DNA from: Fidelibacterota bacterium
GTDB lineage: Bacteria; Fidelibacterota; UBA8477; JABMPR01
Direction: 5' to 3'
Length of the DNA: 64,000 bases
NCBI GenBank assembly: GCA_016844955.1
Contig: JAERTH010000075.1
Span: 1 to 64,000 of the forward strand
A program made the translations under genes and the position numbers. The notes below the pieces were generated by a model, which searched no databases, was not told the origin of the DNA, and saw only the letters and a list, made by a program, of their open reading frames with translations. Shown in pieces: positions 25,658 to 36,146 of the stretch. Each line of letters begins with the position of its first letter. The first letter of the stretch is position 1.

Positions 25658-27478
25658 GTGGCTGATACTATCCATAATTTTCATATACCCGTCATGGGAA
25701 CCGGTCATTCTATTGATACACCAATACGATTGGCCCATCTAGGAATTACATCAGTTATATCCATCATTGATGATGTACTCCTTGAGCGACTACGTAAGTT
25801 TTATACCGCTGAATACAATCTGCCCTTTGATCGCATCCCTCATCGTGAAGAGGATGGTCGAGCAAAACGCATCACCGCCTATCTCGATATGGTGCATGAT
25901 ATTGTTGAGATGAAAATGGAAAGGGTAAAAGCACTCCCCTTCTTCGAAAAAAATGAGAAATCAAGGTATTTTGAACTCTTGCCGGATACCAGTTCACTGA
26001 AAAGTAAATATCATGAGTTGCTGGAGACAAAACCTGGTGAGCTAAGAGATAAAATCGCCAGTGAACTCAGTAAGCTCATGAGACCCGGTGGTATTGATGT
26101 AAATATTATGGTCAAAGTTGACCGCATAGATATGGACAAACACGGTAATCCGCTGGGAGAGGGATTTTCCGATGCAAAGTCAGCACTTCGTGGATTTGCG
26201 AAGAGCAAACTTGATTCTGCCATGGTATTCTCCGCAGGTATCAACCAGAGTCTTTACGGCTATATGACCAAGTATCAGGATTTCTATCGTAACCATGAGG
26301 GTGAGATCAAAAAGAAGATCATTCTCAAAGTCAGTGATTTTAGGTCAGCCATGATTCAGGGTCGTTATATGGCCAAAAAAGGACTGGAGATATCTGAATT
26401 CCGTATTGAATCTGGCTTGAATTGTGGTGGTCATGCTTTCGCCTCACCTGGTCACCTGCTGCCCATTCTACTTCAGGATTTCAAGGACAAACGCAATGAG
26501 CTGGGTACTCAATTCCAACCCATTATTAAACGTTTCTATGATAAAATGGGATGGGATTATCCTGAGAACCTGGAGCATCACCCTGAGATCACCGTTCAAG
26601 GTGGAATTGGTAATCACGGAGAAGTACAGCGGTTGGAAAAAGATTTTGGCATGGACCGTACCGGTTGGGCCAGTCCTTTCCTGTTGGTCCCGGAAGCCAC
26701 TCCTATTGACACACCGACCCGAATGCAGCTCATGAATTCAACTGATGATAGTCTGTATTTAAGTGGTGCTTCCCCGCTCGGTGTTCCTTTCAACAACTTG
26801 AAGAATTCGGGCTCAGAGCAATGGTCAATGGCGCGTTATCACAAAGGAAAACCTGGTTCACCCTGTCCCAAGGGCTTCCTGGTTTCCAATACAGAATTTA
26901 CCGAAAAACCAATCTGTACTGCCTCTACTGAGTACATGACTCAAAAACTGGCCCAGATAGAAGCAGAGATTTCTCCCGGTGAAGAAAAAGAATACGCCAT
27001 CAACAAAGTTCTGGCTAAAGCTTGCCTGTGTGAACATCTGGGATCCGGTGTCCTCATCAGCCTGGGTATTGCCCCAGTGGAGAGGTCTCCTCAGGCTATC
27101 TGTCCAGGTCCTAACCTGTCATGGTTTAATCGCAACTACTCCCTGGAGGAGATGGTTGATCAAATTTATGGCCGAGGAAAAGAGCTGCTTTCAAGCGACC
27201 GTCCACACATGTTTGCCAAAGAGATTCAACTCTATGTCGATCATTTTAGAAGCCTTATCCATGAAGCCATTGATACTCCCAAGAGCCATCCCTCACTGCA
27301 TAAGTTTTATGACAACATGACCAAGGGGTTTGAATATTGCAAATCAATTGCGAAGAGTGTAGCCTACCCTGGTGAGAATCTTCCTTCCTTGAGTGAAGCT
27401 ATAGACAAACAGGGAAAACGACTGGAAGAGATCTATGAGAATTTCAAGGCACGCATAACCAGTGATGTTCCTGCCTGA
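25658..27478 (+). CDS. Conserved uncharacterised protein, 606 residues, Cys-rich C-terminal half
   Basis: I do not recognise a named function. The protein begins TIHNFHIPVMGTGHSIDTPI with VISIIDDVLLERLRKFY. The middle has ESGLNCGGHAFASPGHLLP (near residue 255) and EITVQGGIGNHGEV (near 310), a pattern like the phosphate-binding loops of flavin-dependent TIM-barrel enzymes. The C-terminal third has cysteines in SPCPKGFL, KPICTAS, ACLCEHLG and ICPGPNLSW, a likely iron-sulfur or metal site. There is no signal peptide or membrane segment. GTG 25658 follows GAGGAG. It stands alone and converges on glutamate dehydrogenase across a shared terminator. An oxidoreductase role is a guess. Confidence 0.8.
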   Translation: MADTIHNFHIPVMGTGHSIDTPIRLAHLGITSVISIIDDVLLERLRKFYTAEYNLPFDRIPHREEDGRAKRITAYLDMVHDIVEMKMERVKALPFFEKNEKSRYFELLPDTSSLKSKYHELLETKPGELRDKIASELSKLMRPGGIDVNIMVKVDRIDMDKHGNPLGEGFSDAKSALRGFAKSKLDSAMVFSAGINQSLYGYMTKYQDFYRNHEGEIKKKIILKVSDFRSAMIQGRYMAKKGLEISEFRIESGLNCGGHAFASPGHLLPILLQDFKDKRNELGTQFQPIIKRFYDKMGWDYPENLEHHPEITVQGGIGNHGEVQRLEKDFGMDRTGWASPFLLVPEATPIDTPTRMQLMNSTDDSLYLSGASPLGVPFNNLKNSGSEQWSMARYHKGKPGSPCPKGFLVSNTEFTEKPICTASTEYMTQKLAQIEAEISPGEEKEYAINKVLAKACLCEHLGSGVLISLGIAPVERSPQAICPGPNLSWFNRNYSLEEMVDQIYGRGKELLSSDRPHMFAKEIQLYVDHFRSLIHEAIDTPKSHPSLHKFYDNMTKGFEYCKSIAKSVAYPGENLPSLSEAIDKQGKRLEEIYENFKARITSDVPA

Positions 27479-27524
27479 CCTAACATTCTGAGATCAATTT
27501 CTAGCAAGCACAGACTTGATAAGA

Positions 27525-27559
27525 CAAAAAAAGCACGGAATTTCTTCCGTGCTTTTTTT
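27525..27559. terminator. Bidirectional terminator between convergent genes
   Basis: GCACGGAA (27533-27540) pairs with TTCCGTGC (27545-27552) around TTTC, flanked by seven A on the left and seven T on the right. It serves the 606-residue gene on the plus strand and gdhA on the minus strand. Confidence 0.9.
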
Positions 27560-27584
27560 ATGAATCTATTTCAGGAATTCTGTC

Positions 27585-29142
<1,558 letters not shown>

Positions 29143-29282
29143 GATTTTTCTTTTAGAACCCTTACCATTCTCATGTAAGCGAATCCGAACTATTGCGTTC
29201 TTCAGCATCTGACAGGGAGCAATTAATTTGGAAGCAATTAATAATTCACCTATGTTATAGGCTAAAGATATAAGGAAGACTG

Positions 29283-32200
29283 GTGCGCTATTCCCTGCAT
29301 GACATGTTAGATAATGTGGATAAGGATTCATTGGCTTTAGAATCAGAGCTGGTTCAATACTTTGAAAACCTGGAAGTTCCGCATCCTGAAAATCTGGGAG
29401 CATGGTCCCAGGATATATTGAGATATGGACGTTATATCCTGGCTCATGGAAGCCGTAAAAGCCTCACTTTTCTGCTAGAGCAGGGCTGGAACCCAGCCTT
29501 CACAATACTTATCAAATCCAGCGACATTCAAAATGAGTGGTTTGATCTGGAGTTGGAGCTGATTGAAAAACTAAATTATACACCCGGACTCCTCTTTTAT
29601 AGACGGGCGGCACAACTAGGACATAAACCACTATTCAACTTTAAACATGGACGAGAATGGCAGCATCGCTCATGGTCAGCCATCCGCAATACAGTTGACC
29701 ATCTTGCTGCCGCTTTAATTGATCTCCTGGGTAGCGCAAGTTCTCGGATCGCAATCCTTTCAGAGAACCGTCTGGAAGTCGCCACCACCGATATTGCCTG
29801 TCTAACTTATGGCTTTGTGAATATCCCCATCCAACCCGCCGCTCCCCCAGCCCAGGTGGAGTATATTATGCAACATGCTGAAGTTGAATGTGTATTCATA
29901 TCGGATTCTCAGCATCTCAGACCCATAGAGAGTATTCTGCCCAACCTCCCCTTGCTGAAACACATCATCAGCTACAACGATGTGGCATCAACAAATCCCA
30001 TGGTAAAATCATTCAAACGGCTCCTGGAAGAAGGTGGTAGTGGCGAAACAATGAACTGGCTGGAAGGTATCAGACTTTCGGTTCGCCTCGATAGCATAGC
30101 CAGCATAATGTACACCTCAGGAACTACTGGATACCCCAAAGGTATTGTATTTACATATAAGAACATCATCACCAAACGCTTCGCACGCAGTCTGGCCCTT
30201 AATTTAGGTACAGAAGACAGGTTTGTATGCTTTCTCCCGCTTTTCCACACCTTCGGACGCTTCCTAGAAATGTGGGGTTCCATATTTTGGGGGGCTGAAT
30301 ACACTTTCTCCAGTGGCAAGGGAATACAATCGCTCCTTCAGGACCTGCAGGATATTAATCCTACCATCCTTATCAGTATCCCTGCTCGATGGCAGCAGAT
30401 TTATGATACAATCGGTTCAAAAGTGGACCTGGTGAATGATGATGCAGACACAATCCACCCCGTCGTCCAACAGGTTACTGGTGGGGAACTCAAATGGGGA
30501 CTCTCCGCTGCAGGCTATCTCCCCCCAGCTGTATTCAAATTCTTTCAAGCACACGATTTACAGTTGCATAGTGGCTATGGTATGACCGAAGCAACGGGTG
30601 GCATTACCATGACACCAACTGATGGATATCTCGAGAATTCAGTCGGCGTCCCGCTGCCAGGAATGGAAATAAAGTTGGCTGAAGATGGTGAGTTATGGAT
30701 TCGTGGCCCCTATGTATCAGGCAGTTACTGGAATCCTATTGATCCGGATGAACGACCCGACGGCTGGTTTACTACAGGTGACATTTTCCAGGTTCTGGAA
30801 AATGGACAAATCGAGATTATTGATCGAAAGAAAGAAATATATAAAAATGCCAAGGGGCAGACGGTTGCTCCACAAAAAATTGAGAATATGTTTCGCGATT
30901 TTGACAGCATTCATCAGCTGTTCATCGTAGGCGATCACATGCCTTACAACACAGCCCTCATTCGGCTGAATCGCAAGAACCGAGATATACGGGCTATCTG
31001 GAAGGATGAGCAGAAGCTAGGTGACTATGTGAGCACCATGATCCATTCTGTAAATTCATTTCTGGCTCCCTTTGAACGCATTGTGGATTTCCAACAAATC
31101 GATCGCGACTTCAACAAGGATTTAGGTGAATTAACAGAAAAGGGTACCTTTAAGCGGACAATAATTCTGGAAAACTTTAAATCCACCGTGGAAGCGCTCT
31201 ACGAGCGTCCCTACAAATCTTTTTTCATGGAGAAGCTTGAAATCCAGATACCCAACTGGGTTTTCCTGCAGCGCGGCTGGACACAGAACGATCTGGTGGT
31301 ACATGATGGGCGAATTGAGCACAAGAATGATAGCCTTTCTCTGCAGATTGAAATGCATGAAGAAGAAGTTAGAATTGGCGATTTTCATTATCAATTCAGC
31401 GGCAGCATAATCCAATTTGATGAATTGATCAGGCAACCCTCGTACTGTCTGGGAAACAAAGCTCTAGAAAAATTCCTAAACTACGCTAATCTACGCATCA
31501 AACCAGTGAATCACTTCCCAGTATGGCTGCCTGGTACCTGGACAGATTTAGACCTGGGCTCTCAGGAAATTCAACAGTGTGAAAAAGACATTAATCGAGC
31601 AATGGATCACTCGGACTATTCACTGGATGCGCTCAAGCCCATTGTTTATCTCATATACTCACAAACCATGCACCCTTCACAGCCTGCCTTCAAACTATTG
31701 AATCGCATTTATTCCAATGCTGATGAAAAGATGCGCCATATCATTCGTTATGCGTTCCTAAGATTGATTCGGTCCGATGACATAGAGCAATCACAATTCG
31801 CGGTAGAGCAGGTCGTGGCACTATTTCCTGCCAATGAACTCGAGCGTATTGTCTCCTATGCCCTTGGAAGAAAAATTCTTTTCAATCTGGAATCTGCCAA
31901 ACCTGCGTGGACAAACATTAACATCCACAAAGTTTCTCTGGCAACAAATTATCTAAAATGGCTTTCCAAGCAGGAAGCTTCTGCAAGCGAGCCATCCATT
32001 CTTTTTCATAATGTATTGGGAATCCTCTTATCCTGGGCAAAACAAATGCCGCAATTTTATGCTGAAATTCGGTCAGCCCTGATTAGCTCAATCATAAATC
32101 TTCCCCAGGAAACTCAGCTGAGGCCCCTTATTCTTGAGAGTTACGCAGCATTAAATGAGAATTTTTGCAATGCAATGGATGAAATAGAGCCCGCCCCATC

Positions 32201-33920
32201 CTCCAATGATTCAGAACAATCTATTGGATGGGAAGACATTCTTGTTTTTGATAAATCTGTGGAGAGTAAACATCGCTATCGAATATCTGCTGCCTTTGAG
32301 AACACCAGCTTTCTCAATGAGTCATTGTTCCTGCTTTTTGAAGGTACACAATTTTCTCTGGAAGATATCCCACCCCAGGGTATCTGGGTTACACTGCTCG
32401 GTTCTGCACATGGGAAAACCGTTTATCGGACAACCGTACAGAGCAATGAACGCAGTTATAAATTCGCCATAAACCTGAATGATGAATTGACACCTGAGCA
32501 AGTGGAGACAGAGCTTTTCTGGCTGCTGGCCTGTTCCAGAGACAATCAGTTTGACCAACTCGTGGAAACACTGGGATCATATCAGGAAAAATATGATCTC
32601 TGGTCGGAGGAGTACATCTCAGGAATATCTGTGAGAGATTATCTCAAACAGGCCACCTGGGCGGGATCTTCAGATGAAATGCCCTCCCCTGAGCATATAT
32701 GGCCCCATTTCGTGTGGACAGGAGTATTTACTTACACCAGTTTTTGGAAAAGAACCCGCTTTAAAAAAATGATTCAAGTTCCCAGTGTTGGAAAAATAAT
32801 CATTCCCATCCATGATTACCATATTGGTGGCAGACTAGTCTCAATTTCTGGCATCAAACCGATTGAATCTCAATTGTCTTTCCTGGAGAACCTTGAGCGT
32901 TCATTTGTCAGAGATACCGAGAAACATTTTCCCGACTTCAAATTGAGTGTGGATACAAGCATCATTTACCATGCAATCCGAGAAGCGCTGGGTGAAAAAC
33001 ACACACCCGATTTTTTTGAATCCATTCTCAATGATCAACATATCACGCCTCAGAGAAAGCAGGATATCAAACATTTTCTCTCAACCGTTGAGCAGGATGG
33101 ATTTCAAACCAAGTCAGTCTATTTTGCATCTCGTCGATATCACCGCTGGTTAGAACTTAACCAGGGGGCAACCTTAAACGCCAAGGCTCATTTTCTCAAG
33201 GGGCTCTATCGAGACTACAACATACAGCTTAGTGAACCTGAATACCCAGATGCCCGGGTACAACTATTCCGTACCACCATTTTTTCAGAAGTTGACCAAC
33301 GCCTAAAATATTATCTCTCTGTCCTGGCGGGTAATCTGCGTCGGCGGGCTCTGGATGGTGGCAGTTTGCAGAGTGAAATCAGCCAGTACATCAGTTCCCA
33401 TGATCTCGACGAATACTCCGCTTTCTTCCTCAAACGCCTGGCTTTCCCAGAATTGCCTCCCAGCGAAGATATTGAATTAATTGCCACCCGCTCAACAGCT
33501 ATGGATGAGATCGAAATTATGATTTCTCGTCATGACAGCAAGGGTAGTACCTACAGAATTCGGCGTGCTATGCATCCTAAAGAAATCCTCCAATTGCAGC
33601 AGCTATTTATCAAGGCCCGCATGGATATCAACTTCACCCATGAACATCACTTTCTCATAGCCCTCAACAAGAAGGAACGGGTGATTGGAGGTTTATTCTA
33701 TCTGGATCAGAGTGATGATCTGGTTTACATGGATAAGGTTGTCATTTCTGATAATCACAGAGGTGGTGGCATCAGTCGTGGCCTCCTGAACGAATTCGTC
33801 AACCGCATGCGTAACGCACAGAAGAAAATGATAACCACCGGTTTTCTACATCCGGGATTCTTTTATAAATTTGGATTTAAGATCGAAAAAGACCAGGGGG
33901 GGCTGGTTAAATATTTATAG
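29283..33920 (+). CDS. Giant AMP-binding acyl-CoA ligase-like protein fused to a GNAT acetyltransferase
   Basis: This 1545-residue protein has at least three parts. Residues about 95-620 are an AMP-forming ligase of the long-chain acyl-CoA synthetase type: YTSGTTGYPKGIV (near 277), LQLHSGYGMTEATGG, DGWFTTGDIF and IDRKKEIYKNAKGQTVAPQ. Residues about 640-1400 match no family I know. Residues about 1430-1545 look like a GNAT acetyltransferase, with MDKVVISDNHRGGGISRGLL as the acetyl-CoA loop and HPGFFYKFGFKIEKD at the end. It starts at GTG 29283 behind AAGGAAG. It could activate a fatty acid and transfer it or an acetyl group; the fusion and the long middle are unusual. Confidence 0.8.
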   Translation: MRYSLHDMLDNVDKDSLALESELVQYFENLEVPHPENLGAWSQDILRYGRYILAHGSRKSLTFLLEQGWNPAFTILIKSSDIQNEWFDLELELIEKLNYTPGLLFYRRAAQLGHKPLFNFKHGREWQHRSWSAIRNTVDHLAAALIDLLGSASSRIAILSENRLEVATTDIACLTYGFVNIPIQPAAPPAQVEYIMQHAEVECVFISDSQHLRPIESILPNLPLLKHIISYNDVASTNPMVKSFKRLLEEGGSGETMNWLEGIRLSVRLDSIASIMYTSGTTGYPKGIVFTYKNIITKRFARSLALNLGTEDRFVCFLPLFHTFGRFLEMWGSIFWGAEYTFSSGKGIQSLLQDLQDINPTILISIPARWQQIYDTIGSKVDLVNDDADTIHPVVQQVTGGELKWGLSAAGYLPPAVFKFFQAHDLQLHSGYGMTEATGGITMTPTDGYLENSVGVPLPGMEIKLAEDGELWIRGPYVSGSYWNPIDPDERPDGWFTTGDIFQVLENGQIEIIDRKKEIYKNAKGQTVAPQKIENMFRDFDSIHQLFIVGDHMPYNTALIRLNRKNRDIRAIWKDEQKLGDYVSTMIHSVNSFLAPFERIVDFQQIDRDFNKDLGELTEKGTFKRTIILENFKSTVEALYERPYKSFFMEKLEIQIPNWVFLQRGWTQNDLVVHDGRIEHKNDSLSLQIEMHEEEVRIGDFHYQFSGSIIQFDELIRQPSYCLGNKALEKFLNYANLRIKPVNHFPVWLPGTWTDLDLGSQEIQQCEKDINRAMDHSDYSLDALKPIVYLIYSQTMHPSQPAFKLLNRIYSNADEKMRHIIRYAFLRLIRSDDIEQSQFAVEQVVALFPANELERIVSYALGRKILFNLESAKPAWTNINIHKVSLATNYLKWLSKQEASASEPSILFHNVLGILLSWAKQMPQFYAEIRSALISSIINLPQETQLRPLILESYAALNENFCNAMDEIEPAPSSNDSEQSIGWEDILVFDKSVESKHRYRISAAFENTSFLNESLFLLFEGTQFSLEDIPPQGIWVTLLGSAHGKTVYRTTVQSNERSYKFAINLNDELTPEQVETELFWLLACSRDNQFDQLVETLGSYQEKYDLWSEEYISGISVRDYLKQATWAGSSDEMPSPEHIWPHFVWTGVFTYTSFWKRTRFKKMIQVPSVGKIIIPIHDYHIGGRLVSISGIKPIESQLSFLENLERSFVRDTEKHFPDFKLSVDTSIIYHAIREALGEKHTPDFFESILNDQHITPQRKQDIKHFLSTVEQDGFQTKSVYFASRRYHRWLELNQGATLNAKAHFLKGLYRDYNIQLSEPEYPDARVQLFRTTIFSEVDQRLKYYLSVLAGNLRRRALDGGSLQSEISQYISSHDLDEYSAFFLKRLAFPELPPSEDIELIATRSTAMDEIEIMISRHDSKGSTYRIRRAMHPKEILQLQQLFIKARMDINFTHEHHFLIALNKKERVIGGLFYLDQSDDLVYMDKVVISDNHRGGGISRGLLNEFVNRMRNAQKKMITTGFLHPGFFYKFGFKIEKDQGGLVKYL

Positions 33921-33945
33921 CCGTAATTGAAATCAGGTTGGGTAA

Positions 33946-34404
33946 TTAATCTTCGTCTGGACTCGGAGCTGACTTTGGCTCAGGTTCATCATCTTCGTCA
34001 TCCTCCTCTTCCAGGTAGTTTCTCATGACCTTTGAAATAAGTGCTTGTTGGATTGCGGCTTCTAATTCCACATCACTGAAGGGTTTGGTGAAGATTCCAT
34101 GAGAACTGGCCTCTCGCGCTGAATCCAGAGTTGTTCTATCTGTATGGGCAGTAATGAAGATGACGGGGATGCCATATTTTTTATCAATTTCACGCGTGGC
34201 TTCCAGACCATCCATCTTTCCTTTTAGCGTAATATCCATCAGGATTATGTCTGGATCCTGCAATTCAGCTTGTTGGATGGCATCACGACCATTATTTACA
34301 ATTCCTGTCACACCGTACCCCAGAGCTTCCAGCCTGAGCTTGATCTCACTGGCCACCACGATTTCATCTTCAACGATAAGTATTCTTGTATCTTTTATCT
34401 GCAT
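33946..34404 (-). CDS. Single-domain response regulator with acidic tail
   Basis: This CheY-like receiver of 152 residues has RILIVEDEIVVASEIK (acidic pocket near 11-12), phospho-acceptor Asp in IILMDITLKGKMDGLEA (near 57), the Thr in FITAHTD and the Lys in FTKPFSD. It is followed by a low-complexity acidic tail (YLEEEDDEDDEPEPK). There is no output domain, so it would act through protein contacts. No histidine kinase is adjacent. The hybrid receiver protein at 21919 is the only other receiver protein in the window. Start follows GGGGGG at suitable distance. Confidence 0.92.
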   Translation of the reverse strand: MQIKDTRILIVEDEIVVASEIKLRLEALGYGVTGIVNNGRDAIQQAELQDPDIILMDITLKGKMDGLEATREIDKKYGIPVIFITAHTDRTTLDSAREASSHGIFTKPFSDVELEAAIQQALISKVMRNYLEEEDDEDDEPEPKSAPSPDED

Positions 34405-34571
34405 ATTTTTGTTCTTCCATCCCCCCCAGCATAATTATTCAACCTTTGATCATGTGGTACAATGCAAGTTTAGCTCTGAAATTCTATTTTATTTTGATCG
34501 AGCGGCGTAATTAAATACATTTTTTTATCTATAACCATGATAATTGACGCCACGAACTCACTAAAACAAAA

Positions 34572-34592
34572 AGCCCTGGATAAACCAGGGCT
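34572..34592 (-). terminator. Intrinsic terminator of the citrate synthase gene
   Basis: AGCCCTGG and CCAGGGCT form an 8-bp stem around five bases. Reading on the minus strand it is followed by TTTTTGTTTT, 26 bases past the citrate synthase stop. Confidence 0.85.
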
Positions 34593-34617
34593 CTGTTCGG
34601 TCTGAATTCCCCGCCGT

Positions 34618-35916
34618 TTATAAAATGGATTTGATAAATTCAGTTGTTAGTGATTTTGGGCGTTCCAGTGGTAGCCCAATGGCTCTATCCCAAACTGTTG
34701 AGGCCAGAACACCCATTGCGCGTGAAACGCCAAACAGTACAGTATAAAAGTCATACTCGTGCATACCATTGTGAACCAGGAGGACCCCTGAGTGGGCATC
34801 AACATTTGGCCAGGGATTTTTGGCCTTACCTTGCTCAAGCAGAATCGGCGGTACAACCTCATAAAGCATGCTCACAACCTGAAATAATTCATCATCGGGC
34901 ATGTGTTTAAGTGCGAATTCACGTTGTGCAGAATATCGAGGATCTGTTTTTCTGAGAACAGCGTGACCATAGCCTGGGATAACATTCCCTGAGGCCAGTG
35001 TATCCCAGACAAATTTCTTAAGCTCCTCCATGGTGGGAACGCCACCACCCAGTTCTTCTTTGACATCCATGATCCAGCGCAATACTTCCTGATTTGCTAA
35101 ACCGTGAAGTGGTCCGGCTAAACCATTCATACCGGCTGAAAGTGCATAGTAAACATCTGATAGTGTTGAGCCAACGAGATGAGTGGTGTGTGCAGATACG
35201 TTACCACCTTCATGATCAGCATGAATGGTTAGATATATACGCATTAATTCGCGAAACATTTTTGTATCAAACCCCAACATATGCGCAAAGTTACCACCCC
35301 AGTCCAATGTTGGATCGGCTGGAATTACTTTTCCGTCTTTATATGACCGACGGTATATATAAGCAGCCAGGGCAGGCAGTCTGGCCAGCAGGTTCATGGT
35401 ATCTTCATACACTGGTTTCCAATAGTCCACTTTATTAATGCCCTTGCGATATTCGGTGGCAAATATTGATTCTGTCTGCTGTGCCACAATACCTGCAGAA
35501 AATTGGGTCATGGGATGGGTGTCTTTAGGAAGAGCATCGATGGTTTTATAAACGTGATCGGGAAGGGTACCGCGTTCCTGCCACTCTTTGGTGATCTCAG
35601 CGATATTTTCTTCTGTTGGGAGTTCCCCGGTCATGAGGAGATAAAATAGACCTTCTGGTAGCGGTTCTTCACCTTCCGCTGCATGAGGAAGTTTCTCCTG
35701 GAGATCAGGAATGGTATAGCCACGGAAACGAATGCCTTCATCTGGATCCAGCGCCGAAGTTTCGGTTATCATAACCTTAACCCCACGCATACCGCCATAA
35801 GCTTGAGCGACAGTGACGTCACATAATTTTTTATCGCCATGATTTTTCCGGATATCACCCACTTCTTCACGAAATCGAGGAATGATTTCTTCCAGTTTAT
35901 TCTTTAATAATGACAT
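34618..35916 (-). CDS. gltA: Citrate synthase, mitochondrial-like type
   Basis: This enzyme condenses acetyl-CoA and oxaloacetate to citrate. Characteristic segments are GMRGVKVMITETSALDPDEG, IRFRGYTIPDLQ, HEGGNVSAHTTHLVGSTLSD, MNGLAGPLHGLANQEVL and IPGYGHAVLRKTDPRY (catalytic His). The wording is that of the mitochondrial/eukaryote-like group also known from Geobacter, not the common bacterial GltA. I start at ATG 35916 because GGGAG lies just upstream; 16 further codons are open before it. It is a single gene with its own terminator. The neighbouring 2-oxoacid oxidoreductase operon could supply acetyl- or succinyl-CoA to the cycle. Confidence 0.95.
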   Translation of the reverse strand: MSLLKNKLEEIIPRFREEVGDIRKNHGDKKLCDVTVAQAYGGMRGVKVMITETSALDPDEGIRFRGYTIPDLQEKLPHAAEGEEPLPEGLFYLLMTGELPTEENIAEITKEWQERGTLPDHVYKTIDALPKDTHPMTQFSAGIVAQQTESIFATEYRKGINKVDYWKPVYEDTMNLLARLPALAAYIYRRSYKDGKVIPADPTLDWGGNFAHMLGFDTKMFRELMRIYLTIHADHEGGNVSAHTTHLVGSTLSDVYYALSAGMNGLAGPLHGLANQEVLRWIMDVKEELGGGVPTMEELKKFVWDTLASGNVIPGYGHAVLRKTDPRYSAQREFALKHMPDDELFQVVSMLYEVVPPILLEQGKAKNPWPNVDAHSGVLLVHNGMHEYDFYTVLFGVSRAMGVLASTVWDRAIGLPLERPKSLTTEFIKSIL

Positions 35917-36146
35917 ATTCAAACTCCCTGTGCTTTTTAATCTTTCAAGAGAATGCCGAAGCAAATTGATTACAAAAGATATTGGTGCTGTTTAGCAATT
36001 ATTATCCTAAGATTATACTAAAGCAAATATAGTGCCTGTAAACAGTGTTTGCGAAAAATTCTTATTGCCAAATGTAAACTATATTATAATCAGCTATCAA
36101 TGCAGATTATAGATTTCTTTTGGGAATCCTTTAATTAGTTTGGCCT

